Shown: in pieces, positions 7,616 to 15,199 of the stretch
Position numbering within the stretch: the first letter of the stretch is position 1
Layout of the letters: every line of letters begins with the position of its first letter
From: JANRIC01 sp033765345
Lineage (GTDB): Bacteria; Bacteroidota; Bacteroidia; Cytophagales; Microscillaceae
Length of the DNA stretch: 15,323 nucleotides
NCBI GenBank assembly: GCA_033765345.1
Contig: JANRIC010000262.1
Coordinates: forward strand, 1 to 15,323
Direction of reading: 5' to 3'
Notes under the pieces: model-generated
The model's database searches: none
What the model was told of the DNA's origin: nothing
Seen by the model: only the letters and a program-made list of their open reading frames with translations
Made by a program: the position numbers and the translations under genes

Positions 7616-8488
7616 ATGGCCTTAGATCAAGTCTCAGAAAAAGAATTAGATAATCTCTCGCAAGGCGAGAAAAATGACAATCATACCCAGGAAGAAACGG
7701 AAATGTCTTTCCTGGATCATCTTGAGGTACTTCGGTGGCATTTGATTAGAAGTATCGTGGCTATTGGGGTTTTTACAATCGTGGCTTTTGCCAATAGCAA
7801 GATTATATTCGGTACGATTATCCTCGGACCCAGTAAGGCTGATTTCTGGACATACCGCCAACTCTGTTATATAGCCGAATGGATGGGTTCAAAATCACTT
7901 TGTATCGGTCAGAACATCACCCTGATTAATATCCACCTGGGAGGGCAGTTTTTTATGCATATTACGTCCTCGGTTGTCATCGGACTGGTCTGCGCTTTTC
8001 CTTATTTCTTTTGGGAGATGTGGCGCTTTATTAAGCCCGGACTTTATAAAAAAGAGCGAAAAGCTGCCCAAGGAGCCACTTTTTTTGTGAGCCTCCTTTT
8101 TCTTACAGGGGTTTTATTTGGCTACTACATTGTAGCACCTCTTTCTATCAATTTTCTGGTAAACTATGATCTGGGAGTTGCCAACCAAATAACACTGACC
8201 AACTTTGTGTCTACCCTGACAGCTTTGGTGCTGGCTTGCGGATTACTCTTTCAGTTGCCATTGGTCGCTTTCTTTTTGGCTCAAATTGGTATCCTGACAC
8301 CCGAAATGATGCGGAAATACCGCCGTCACGCAATCGTAGTCATTCTGATTGTAGCCGGAGTAATTACTCCACCTGATGTAATGAGTCAGATTTTGGTGGC
8401 TGTACCATTGACTATTTTGTACGAAATGAGTATCACTATTGTAAAGCGAGTAGTCGCCCGACAAGAAGCAGAAGCCGCCGCCGCTTAA
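7616..8488 (+). CDS. tatC: Twin-arginine translocase subunit TatC
   Basis: This inner-membrane receptor recognises twin-arginine signal peptides and, with TatA/B-type proteins, exports folded proteins. The ATG start gives 290 residues; a TTG twelve codons upstream is judged too early. A charged 30-residue N-terminus precedes SFLDHLEVLRWHL (31-43), the cytoplasmic TatC signature. Six membrane segments follow, with the conserved GLYKKER loop (142-148; E147 matches E103 of E. coli) and TPPDVMSQ (251-258). The first periplasmic loop is long (about 66-110) and carries two cysteines (C84, C96). At the place of E. coli E15 the sequence has Val38, with Glu37 beside it. No tatA or tatB lies in the window. 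The Ala-rich tail (AAAA) is unremarkable. Confidence 0.96.
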   Translation: MALDQVSEKELDNLSQGEKNDNHTQEETEMSFLDHLEVLRWHLIRSIVAIGVFTIVAFANSKIIFGTIILGPSKADFWTYRQLCYIAEWMGSKSLCIGQNITLINIHLGGQFFMHITSSVVIGLVCAFPYFFWEMWRFIKPGLYKKERKAAQGATFFVSLLFLTGVLFGYYIVAPLSINFLVNYDLGVANQITLTNFVSTLTALVLACGLLFQLPLVAFFLAQIGILTPEMMRKYRRHAIVVILIVAGVITPPDVMSQILVAVPLTILYEMSITIVKRVVARQEAEAAAA

Positions 8489-8506
8489 TACATATTTTCA
8501 TCTTGA

Positions 8507-8534
8507 ACCCCCGGAAGCACTGTCTTCTGGGGGT
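8507..8534 (+). terminator. GC-rich hairpin between tatC and rpiB
   Basis: ACCCCCGGAAG (8507-8517) pairs with CTTCTGGGGGT (8524-8534) over 11 bp with one G-T wobble and a 6-base loop, 18 bases after the tatC stop. It stands out in AT-rich surroundings. No T run follows, so it may stall or protect the transcript rather than act as a classical intrinsic terminator. Confidence 0.45.
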
Positions 8535-8578
8535 ACTCTGTGAGAAAATCAAAATTATATTAAATTCTTTTATTAACC

Positions 8579-9010
8579 ATGAAAATTGCCCTAGGAGCCG
8601 ACCACGCAGGCTTTGTATACAAAGAAAATATCCTTCGATTTCTTGAAGAGCTAGGACACGAAGTCAAAAACTTCGGAACCGACTCCGAAGAATCGGTAGA
8701 TTATCCCGATTACGTCCATCCATTGGCTACTGCTGTTGAACACAAAGAGTTCGAGCTTGGAATACTGGTCTGTGGTAGTGGAAATGGTGTAGCGATTACA
8801 GCCAACAAGCATCAGGGAATCCGAGCCGCATTGTGCTGGCAGCCTGAAATTGCCGCCTTAGCCCGGCAACACAACAATGCCAATGTACTGGCACTTCCCG
8901 CCCGTTTTATTGATCAGGAACTCAGCCTGGAGATTGTACGCATATTTATTCAAACCGACTTTGAGGGCGGTCGCCATGCACGTCGTGTCGATAAAATTGC
9001 CTGTATGTAG
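8579..9010 (+). CDS. rpiB: Ribose-5-phosphate isomerase B (RpiB/LacA family)
   Basis: This cytosolic enzyme interconverts ribose 5-phosphate and ribulose 5-phosphate in the pentose phosphate pathway. At 143 residues it has the normal length. Family residues are visible: phosphate/substrate residues D8-H9 in GADHAGF, the catalytic Cys65 in ILVCGSGNG (62-70), and His98 in RQHNNANVLA, matching the ring-opening His of E. coli RpiB. The EGGRH segment near the C-terminus is also conserved. A Cys at position 65 marks the RpiB branch rather than LacA subunits. The ATG is preceded by an AT-rich leader without a Shine-Dalgarno sequence or a clear promoter, so transcription probably comes from tatC or glyA. 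Only 6 bp separate its stop from the stop of the convergent gene. Confidence 0.96.
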   Translation: MKIALGADHAGFVYKENILRFLEELGHEVKNFGTDSEESVDYPDYVHPLATAVEHKEFELGILVCGSGNGVAITANKHQGIRAALCWQPEIAALARQHNNANVLALPARFIDQELSLEIVRIFIQTDFEGGRHARRVDKIACM

Positions 9011-9016
9011 CCCCTT

Positions 9017-10543
9017 TTATTCTCTTGAGGCTCGTCTTTGTGATTTCTTGGTGGTTTTTAGAGTGTCCTCCGAAGTTTGTTTGTCTTTTCTGGCATAGAG
9101 TACAGGTTGGGTATTGGGGATTTTCTCGTACTGTTGAGCAGCAAGTGGCAAATGCCTGAATAAAACTGGAGCTGTTCCGTCTACATCTACAATAATTTCA
9201 GGGATGTCCTTTTGAGGGTTGTCAAAAATATTGCTATAAACACGGGTTTTGATATTAAAATACCGATCTATGTTGTCTATATGCCTTTGCGCCAATCGCC
9301 AGTTTAAATAAGGGGAGGCTACACGAGCCCCCTGATAATTCCCTAGAGCATTTCCCAAAACCAAAATGCGTTTACCCCGGATCAAATCAGACTTTGGGTG
9401 AGGTTTTACCAATAATTTATCTGTGGAAACGCTGATTTCAAAGCGAGTCCAGGAAGCAATAGGGATATTAATTTTGAGCGGGGTTTTGTACAAAGTACTG
9501 AATAAAAAATAAAGGGAACTAAGCAAGATTAGCATGTAAATTGCTTCTTTATAAAAGGTATTCCTAAGCATCAACAAATAATGGCTCAGGATAAATACAA
9601 TTGCCGGAATAACAAGAATAAAGCTATATGACGAAATCTTGGAACTAATAAACATCGTCAAAAAAGAAATAATCAACCAAAAAGTCATCACAAATTGACT
9701 TCGATGCTGGTAGTTAGTATACCTCCTGTACAAATGTGTATTGAAAATACCAAGTAGCGTAAATAAAATCGGTAAAGCCATCAGCTTAATCAGATCAACA
9801 AAAGATACATAAAAATGAGGCTTTAAATAAAACAAAGACTGAAAGAAATTGAGATAAAAATCATACTCGCTATTATTCAAATAAAAACCTAAAAAAGCTA
9901 TCCCAATCGTGAATAAAAAAGCAAATAACATCAATAAGTAATCTTTCAGTGCTGTCCCTGTGTATAAAATAAAAACTACCAGAGGAACAAGCAGCATCAA
10001 AAAACTGGGCAGATAAAAAAGTGTAGCGAGCCCTATATAAGCCCCAATCTCAAAAACAGCATTGTATTTCTTGCGCTCATTGATATGTAAAAAAATGTAA
10101 CGAATCGTGATAATCAAAAATGTATTGGCCAACAATACCGGACTAAGTGTATAATAATCAATAAATAAATTGGTGAGGGTGAGGTAAAGTAATATAGGCA
10201 CCTGGGTGCGATCTAAAAAAATATCTCTCCGACGTAAAAAATGATTGAGCATAAATGCCTGAAGCAATATTAACAAAGTTGTAATAATTTGTATTGCCAA
10301 AGATTCTGTACCAAACAAACGATAAATCAACCAATAAAAGTAAGACGATAAAGGGCTGATGTCGTCCCAGATTTCGGAATAAAGGCTAAAGCCTTCATCC
10401 ATACGCTCAACCACCAAAAACCAACCCAGTTCAGGCAATATTTGAGGTATGCCTAGCGTAATCGCAAATATGCGAATGGCCAAAAAGAAAATAGTAATAA
10501 AAATATATTTGTAAACCGTACTTATTCTAAAAAAACTAACCAA
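9017..10543 (-). CDS. Multi-pass GT-C-like membrane protein, possible glycosyltransferase
   Basis: This 508-residue integral membrane protein has about 10-12 hydrophobic segments between residues 12 and 365 and a soluble C-terminal domain (about 370-508) that ends in a basic tail. The first extracytoplasmic loop holds acidic residues in a GT-C-like pattern: D49-E50, then EIWDDISP (57-64), before a helix and LFGTESLAIQI. This resembles ArnT/PMT-type lipid-linked-sugar transferases, in which an acidic residue in that loop is catalytic. A role in envelope glycan assembly is therefore inferred, not shown. The start used is TTG at 10543. No ATG exists upstream in frame before a stop, and the first internal Met (residue 48) would remove the first membrane helix. 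It diverges from rbfA and converges on rpiB. Confidence 0.7.
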   Translation of the reverse strand: MVSFFRISTVYKYIFITIFFLAIRIFAITLGIPQILPELGWFLVVERMDEGFSLYSEIWDDISPLSSYFYWLIYRLFGTESLAIQIITTLLILLQAFMLNHFLRRRDIFLDRTQVPILLYLTLTNLFIDYYTLSPVLLANTFLIITIRYIFLHINERKKYNAVFEIGAYIGLATLFYLPSFLMLLVPLVVFILYTGTALKDYLLMLFAFLFTIGIAFLGFYLNNSEYDFYLNFFQSLFYLKPHFYVSFVDLIKLMALPILFTLLGIFNTHLYRRYTNYQHRSQFVMTFWLIISFLTMFISSKISSYSFILVIPAIVFILSHYLLMLRNTFYKEAIYMLILLSSLYFLFSTLYKTPLKINIPIASWTRFEISVSTDKLLVKPHPKSDLIRGKRILVLGNALGNYQGARVASPYLNWRLAQRHIDNIDRYFNIKTRVYSNIFDNPQKDIPEIIVDVDGTAPVLFRHLPLAAQQYEKIPNTQPVLYARKDKQTSEDTLKTTKKSQRRASRE

Positions 10544-10662
10544 TGTTCTACAATTTTTTGTTATTAAATGCGACCGTTTATACAGTAATTTAGGAGATTA
10601 TATCCTGAAACTTTTATTTTCAAAATTACGCTTTATATTCAATACATCATAAATTAATTCTC

Positions 10663-11037
10663 ATGGAAAGTAAGAGACAACAGCAATTCGCCAAAGTCAT
10701 CCAAAAGGATTTGAGCGATATCTTTCAAAGAGATGCCAAACACCTCTTCGGAAATTCGTTCATTACCATTACTCAGGTACGGGTAAGCCCAGATTTGAGT
10801 ATCGCCAGAGTATATCTGAGCTTTTTGATGACCAAGAATAATGAAGAAGCCCTGGAAAATATTCAGGAACATACCAAGACGATTCGTCAGATTTTGGGGC
10901 AAAAAATCCGAAAAACCGTAAGAATTGTGCCCGAATTACAATTTTATATGGACGATACGGCTGAATATGTCTCTAAAATGGACGCTTTGCTTGCTAGCCT
11001 GGATATCCCTCCCTCGGACGAAGACGAGGAATCTTAA
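10663..11037 (+). CDS. rbfA: 30S ribosome-binding factor A
   Basis: RbfA binds the immature small ribosomal subunit near the 5' end of 16S rRNA and assists late 30S maturation, notably in the cold. The 124-residue protein has the family's single type II KH-like fold. A basic N-terminal helix (MESKRQQQFAKVIQKDLSDIF) leads to the strand TQVRVSPDLSIARVYLSF (about 37-54). A helix carrying QKIRKTVRI is followed by VPELQFYMDDT (88-98), close to the usual R-x-x-PEL-x-F-x-x-D. The C-terminus is an acidic tail (DEDEES). The start is an ATG with an AT-rich leader. A strong terminator closes the gene, so it is probably monocistronic despite the downstream permease. Confidence 0.95.
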   Translation: MESKRQQQFAKVIQKDLSDIFQRDAKHLFGNSFITITQVRVSPDLSIARVYLSFLMTKNNEEALENIQEHTKTIRQILGQKIRKTVRIVPELQFYMDDTAEYVSKMDALLASLDIPPSDEDEES

Positions 11038-11057
11038 TACACTTGCTTGATTATTCC

Positions 11058-11105
11058 AAATCAATTTGTATTTTGCCCTTGCAACATACAAATTGATTTT
11101 TTTTT
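11058..11105 (+). terminator. Strong intrinsic terminator of rbfA
   Basis: AAATCAATTTGTAT (11058-11071) and ATACAAATTGATTT (11086-11099) form a perfect 14-bp stem. An inner TTGC/GCAA stem extends it to a CCTT loop. A run of nine T (11097-11105) follows immediately. It lies 20 bases after the rbfA stop. Confidence 0.88.
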
Positions 11106-11232
11106 AGCATATTCGGGTTTTCAATCACTCTAAAAACTGTAAACTGTCGAATGCTAACTTTATAAGTATTTAATAATCAATAAGATAAATATCTAGGCGA
11201 AGGACTATCAACCCTTGCCCAAATGCTAATAT

Positions 11233-12468
11233 ATGTCGAATCTGAGCCTTTTTATCGCCCGTAGGTATTTTTTCTCCAAACACAAAAAACAATTCATCAA
11301 TATTGTTTCTATCATTTCTATGCTTGTAGTGATGGTTGGAACAATGGCACTCGTCATTGCTTTATCGGTTTTTAACGGACTGGAGGAAGTGATTCGGGGT
11401 TTACACTCAACCTTTAATCCTGACCTGGAAATCAGCCCCGCAAAAGGGAAATCTTTTTCTGTGACCCCTTCTTTTTTTCAAAAAATCAACGCCATTCCAG
11501 GGGTAGAGATTGTCACCGAAGTGATTGAAGATGATGCCCTACTTCGCTATCGGGAAGGGCAGATGGTAGTAAGACTCAAAGGCGTAAGTGATAATTTCTT
11601 GCAAAATACTAAGGTGAGCCAGGCAATGATCTATGGAAAGTTCAAAATCAAAGAGCGAGACCGTAATTTTGCCGTGATCGGGCGTGGGGTACAATATACC
11701 TTGTCGGTTTCTCTTCGGAACGAGCTGGATCCGCTCGAGTTTTGGTATCCACGCAAAAGCCGTAAGGTCAATCTCAGTAGCCTAAATCCTGAAAAACAAT
11801 TCAATCGCAAACGTATTTTTCCAATCGGCGTTTTTTCATTAGAGCAAAGTTATGATACCCGTTTTGTATTTGTGCCTCTCGAATTTGCCCAAAATCTGCT
11901 GGAATACGGCAACAAACGCAGTGCGCTGGAAATCAAAGTGAAAAAAGGGGCATCCATCGATGCCGTGCAGCAAAGTCTTAAAAAATTGCTCGGGAAGGCT
12001 TACCTAGTCAAAAACGCCGAAGAACAGGAAGCTGGCATCCTCAAAGCCATTAAAATTGAGAAACTGTTTGTTTATATTACCTTGTCTTTTATCCTTGCAA
12101 TAGCGTCATTTAATATATTTTTTGCCCTCATGATGCTCGTTATCGATAAGAAAAAAGACATCGCTATTTTGCAGGCTATGGGTGCCCATGCATCTTTTAT
12201 TCGCCGAATATTTTTCCAGGAAGGCGTAATTATTGCTTTTTCCGGAGCTTTGATCGGACTCGGACTGGGGGTGGCTGTCTGTCTGCTTCAGCAAGAATAC
12301 GGTTTTGTATCCATGGGCACATCCATGACCATCATTTCGGCTTATCCGGTTAAGCTTGTCTGGCAGGATTTTGTGTATACTGGGCTTACCGTGGTGCTCA
12401 TTACCGTTCTTTCCTCCTACATCCCGGCTAGGAGAGCCACACGCATCGACATCAAGGAAAACCTTTGA
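11233..12468 (+). CDS. LolC/LolE-family (FtsX-like) ABC transporter permease
   Basis: This 411-residue inner-membrane permease has the four-helix LolC/E plan: one N-terminal helix (about 21-47), a large periplasmic domain (about 50-275), and three C-terminal helices (about 278-304, 331-353 and 379-396). The cytoplasmic loop KKKDIAILQAMGA (306-318) and the terminal PARRATRIDIKENL (398-411) are hallmarks of the family, where they contact the ATPase. LolCDE-type systems release lipoproteins from the inner membrane for transfer to LolA; whether this homologue does so is inferred. Bacteroidota often carry such a permease beside rbfA. The start is an ATG with no Shine-Dalgarno sequence. Upstream, 11106-11232 holds only a one-mismatch -7 element (TAACTTTA at 11155-11162). 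An ABC ATPase follows 295 bp later, probably as a separate unit. Confidence 0.88.
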   Translation: MSNLSLFIARRYFFSKHKKQFINIVSIISMLVVMVGTMALVIALSVFNGLEEVIRGLHSTFNPDLEISPAKGKSFSVTPSFFQKINAIPGVEIVTEVIEDDALLRYREGQMVVRLKGVSDNFLQNTKVSQAMIYGKFKIKERDRNFAVIGRGVQYTLSVSLRNELDPLEFWYPRKSRKVNLSSLNPEKQFNRKRIFPIGVFSLEQSYDTRFVFVPLEFAQNLLEYGNKRSALEIKVKKGASIDAVQQSLKKLLGKAYLVKNAEEQEAGILKAIKIEKLFVYITLSFILAIASFNIFFALMMLVIDKKKDIAILQAMGAHASFIRRIFFQEGVIIAFSGALIGLGLGVAVCLLQQEYGFVSMGTSMTIISAYPVKLVWQDFVYTGLTVVLITVLSSYIPARRATRIDIKENL

Positions 12469-12763
12469 TTGCATCAAAAACCAAGAGTTAGGTGCTAAGT
12501 TTAGGGTATTAAGAGGATTTTTTAGGCAAATGGAGTTTCAAAAAACAACCTAAGACCCATCACCCGACAGTTGTTTGCGTACTTAACCGTCCGTATTCGG
12601 ACAATTGTGGTACATGGGTGGACAATTCCCTAACATTCCATTTTTTTGTTGATTAAATAAAAGTATGATTATCAGTGTGTTATGCTAGATTCTTGAAAGA
12701 GGTATATACTTTGTAATGGTTTAGCTAAATCTAAAATTGCCAACACCTGAAAACCGTATACCC
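12469..12763. other. Intergenic region upstream of the ABC ATPase gene
   Basis: These 295 bp contain no convincing gene; the open frames entering from the permease are out-of-frame shadows. Its notable content is a symmetrical GTCCG/CGGAC site and two GGACAATT copies near its middle. No exact TAnnTTTG element is present; TATATACTTTG at 12702-12712 comes close but has the wrong internal spacing. Confidence 0.6.
12589..12627. promoter_or_regulatory. Candidate operator: GTCCG-TATT-CGGAC plus repeated GGACAATT
   Basis: A perfect 5+4+5 inverted repeat, GTCCGTATTCGGAC (12589-12602), overlaps one copy of GGACAATT (12599-12606). A second copy follows at 12620-12627, 21 bases from the first, which is two helical turns. 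Same-face spacing and dyad symmetry suggest binding of a dimeric regulator in front of the ABC ATPase gene, 137 bases upstream of the ATG. No regulator gene is in the window. Confidence 0.35.
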
Positions 12764-13453
12764 ATGATTGCATTAAAAAATATTGAAAAATATTACAAAC
12801 AAGGCCTTCAACGAACCTATGTACTTCGGGACATCAACCTGAAGGTAGAAAAGGGCGAATTTATTACCTTGATGGGACCCAGTGGCGTGGGGAAATCTAC
12901 TCTCCTGAATATCATCGGTTTGCTTGAAGTGCCTTCTGAAGGCGAATATCTCTTTTTAGATGAGCCAGTGCATAATTTTAATGAAAAAAAACGCGCTGAA
13001 TTTCATAAAACCCAGATGGGTTTTGTGTTTCAGGCTTATCACCTGATTGATGAACTGACTGTCTACGAAAATATTGAAACGCCCCTGCTTTATCGCAGAG
13101 AGATCAAATCCAAAGAACGTAAAAGTATGGTAGCCGAAGTACTGGATCGATTCCAAATGGTAGCCAAAAAAGATTTGTTTCCCGAACAACTCTCCGGAGG
13201 TCAGCAACAACTCGTAGGAATTGCCCGCGCCATCATCGGCAAACCCAAGCTACTCCTCGCCGACGAACCCACCGGAAACCTGCATTCCCGCCAAAGCGAA
13301 GAAATCATGAACCTTTTCAAAGAATTGAATAAAGACGGTATGACCATCATCCAGGTGACTCACGACGAAAAAAACGCCTCCTATGGCTCGCGAATCATTC
13401 AATTGATGGATGGCTGGGTGGAGAAAGACGAACCCATCGCCAAACCTGCTTAA
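12764..13453 (+). CDS. ABC transporter ATP-binding protein, LolD/MacB class
   Basis: This 229-residue nucleotide-binding subunit would power an FtsX-like permease (efflux or lipoprotein release). The ATG at 12764 begins with MIALKNIEKYYKQG, the normal start for this class; a TTG nine codons earlier is in frame but adds an unneeded extension. Motifs are Walker A GPSGVGKST (38-46), Q-loop Q90, signature LSGGQ (143-147), Walker B LLLADE (163-168) and switch H200. Two positions differ from the textbook sequence. The Arg after LSGGQQQ is Leu150, and the D-loop reads NLHS (172-175) with His in place of Asp. I recall the same pair in Bacteroidota relatives, so this may be a subfamily trait, not decay. 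No permease or adaptor gene follows; the nearest permease is the LolE-like one upstream. Confidence 0.9.
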   Translation: MIALKNIEKYYKQGLQRTYVLRDINLKVEKGEFITLMGPSGVGKSTLLNIIGLLEVPSEGEYLFLDEPVHNFNEKKRAEFHKTQMGFVFQAYHLIDELTVYENIETPLLYRREIKSKERKSMVAEVLDRFQMVAKKDLFPEQLSGGQQQLVGIARAIIGKPKLLLADEPTGNLHSRQSEEIMNLFKELNKDGMTIIQVTHDEKNASYGSRIIQLMDGWVEKDEPIAKPA

Positions 13454-13488
13454 CAACTATCTCTGTTTTGTTTTAATATAAATCATAA

Positions 13489-13522
13489 AAAAAAACCATA
13501 GCTCTTTGGGCATGGTTTTTTT
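13489..13522. terminator. Bidirectional terminator between convergent ABC ATPase and P450 genes
   Basis: A7-CCAT (13489-13499) pairs with ATGG-T7 (13512-13522). An inner GCTC/GGGC stem (13501-13504 with 13508-13511) closes on a TTT loop, leaving A13500 bulged. T runs on the 3' side of either strand let it work in both directions, 36 bases after the ATPase stop and 80 bases after the P450 stop. Confidence 0.85.
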
Positions 13523-13602
13523 ATGAAACTTTATCTTTCAATGGTTTGAGCTTAAAGGTAGAGATACCACCTACTCTCTAACAAACAGCTATCATACAAT
13601 TT

Positions 13603-14964
13603 CTAATCAATCCGCTCTAGCTTTACCGGTAAGCCGTCTTTGGGCTCTTGCAAGGGTACAGGCTGGTAGGGCATCTGATAGCCTTGGGGCACTGACCATC
13701 GATAATGCGTCAGCGCATGGCTTATCACGAGTTTGATCTGCATTTCGGCAAAAGCAAAACCTACACAATGATGCTTTCCTGCACCAAAAGGGGCAAAAGC
13801 GTGTGAGCATTTTTTGTGTTCAGCACGATCCTGGGCAAAACGCATCGGATCAAATTGTTGTGGTTGGGCAAAAATCTGATCTTCATAATGTGTTTGATAC
13901 AACATGACAATCACCTGGGTATTTTTAGGGATATGATGCCCCTCGAATTCCATGGATTCAGTAGCCACCCTGGGGATCAAGATGAGGGGCGGGTGCATAC
14001 GCAGGGTTTCTTTGATGGCATAATCCAGCAGGCTGAGTTCTGAAAGCCGATTAAAATCAGCCGATCCTTGTGCATAAAAATTACGGCTTTCCTCCCGAAG
14101 TTTTTCCTGCCAATCTGGGTGCTTGGCCAGTTCGTAAAACAAACTGGTGAGCGTGCTGGCAGTAGTATCGTGACCAGCCATCAAAATAAAAATCATGTGA
14201 TTGATAATTTCCCAGTCGCTCAGTCGGTCGCCTTCGTCATTTTCGGCGGTACAAAGTGTACCCAGCATATCTTTGGTAGGGCTTTTGCGGCGATCCTGGA
14301 GAATTTCCATAAAATACCGCTCCAGAACCTTGCGTCCTTGAAGCCCGCGCCAATACGGAGTAAATGGAATGGCAAAAGGCAAAGCCGTGGTTGAGGCCTT
14401 TACAATATCAATGATGGCTTTGTTGATTTGTTTGAGTTCGCCTGAGAGATCTATACCAAAAAAAACCTTTCCGGCAATATACAATGTTAATTCCTTGATT
14501 TCGTGGAAGATATTTACTTCTTTCCGGCTTTGCCAACCTTTGAAAAACTGCTCAATAACCGGAATCATGGCTTCTAAATAGGCGTTCATCGGGTCTTTTT
14601 TAAAAGCTGATTGGAGAATACTGCGGTGGAATTTGTGATCCTCTCCATCTCGAAGCATAAGCCCTCCAGGAAAAAGCTCACCCAGATTGACTTCCCAGGC
14701 TTGTTTGCTGGAAAAATATTTGGCTTCTTCTACCAATACAAACTGATTGGCATCCTTGCCCATAATGACCAAAACCTGATTACCCAAAATACGGATTTTA
14801 AAAATATTGCCATACTGAGCTTTTTTTCGATCAAAAAGCCCAAAAGGATCCCGAATGAAGGAGAAGATATGGCCGAAAAAAGGCAGTCCTAGTTCACCCG
14901 GAATATGGTTCAATCGGGAGAATTTCTGTTGAAAGGGTTTGGGTTTGGCGTAAGTTTTTTCCAC
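13603..14964 (-). CDS. Cytochrome P450 monooxygenase
   Basis: This 453-residue soluble haem-thiolate monooxygenase has no membrane anchor, as usual for bacteria. All core motifs are present: I-helix oxygen-activation AGHDTT (263-268), K-helix ETLR (319-322), the PERF-like FDPMRF (371-376), and the haem loop FGAGKHHCVG with ligand Cys400. The C-helix reads H-xxx-R (H110, R114) where many P450s have W-xxx-R; His here is seen in CYP51/CYP26/CYP120-like groups. The N-terminal IPGELGLPFFGH (21-32) resembles CYP120-type enzymes that act on retinoids or other lipids, but substrate prediction is weak. The start is GTG at 14964, and no ATG lies before residue 68. No ferredoxin or reductase gene is nearby, so electrons must come from general partners. 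It converges on the ABC ATPase gene across a shared terminator. Confidence 0.95.
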   Translation of the reverse strand: MEKTYAKPKPFQQKFSRLNHIPGELGLPFFGHIFSFIRDPFGLFDRKKAQYGNIFKIRILGNQVLVIMGKDANQFVLVEEAKYFSSKQAWEVNLGELFPGGLMLRDGEDHKFHRSILQSAFKKDPMNAYLEAMIPVIEQFFKGWQSRKEVNIFHEIKELTLYIAGKVFFGIDLSGELKQINKAIIDIVKASTTALPFAIPFTPYWRGLQGRKVLERYFMEILQDRRKSPTKDMLGTLCTAENDEGDRLSDWEIINHMIFILMAGHDTTASTLTSLFYELAKHPDWQEKLREESRNFYAQGSADFNRLSELSLLDYAIKETLRMHPPLILIPRVATESMEFEGHHIPKNTQVIVMLYQTHYEDQIFAQPQQFDPMRFAQDRAEHKKCSHAFAPFGAGKHHCVGFAFAEMQIKLVISHALTHYRWSVPQGYQMPYQPVPLQEPKDGLPVKLERID

Positions 14965-15199
14965 GAATTTTTGATTTTTTGAGATATGCGAAAATACAAA
15001 AAAATGATTTCTTATAAAATTTATATTTTTTCAGAGAATAAATAATAAATAAATACAAAAAAAGCGAAAAGACATGTGACCAAAACCCAATAAACAGTCT
15101 TAGAGATGTACTCGGAGATCAAGAGGTAGCAAGGTGTACAGAAAGGATAACTCCAAGAATCAATTTGATATAAAATAAAAGAAAGGATAGTGTTAATTT
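14965..15199. other. AT-rich non-coding stretch between the P450 start and the transposase tail
   Basis: No gene is supported here. The first 100 bases are very A/T-rich and would hold the P450 promoter, though no exact TAnnTTTG element is seen on the minus strand. From about 15126 the sequence starts GGTAGCAAGGTGTACAG, a plausible outer end of the insertion sequence whose transposase tail lies at 15200-15322. Bases 14965-15125 would then be chromosomal. Confidence 0.5.

Noticed and set aside
10654..10902. 82-residue minus-strand frame over rbfA
   Set aside because: It is antisense to a well-conserved gene, with no leader or recognisable product.
11106..11169. AGCATATTCG / CGAATGCT inverted match before the permease gene
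   Set aside because: The arms differ by a two-base insertion and there is no adjacent promoter of quality. It is probably chance.
12356..12553. 65-residue frame bridging the permease end and the following gap
   Set aside because: It overlaps the conserved permease C-terminus in another frame and has no support in the gap.
14068..14394. 108-residue plus-strand frame inside the P450 gene
   Set aside because: It is opposite an intact P450 with all motifs and has no family resemblance of its own.
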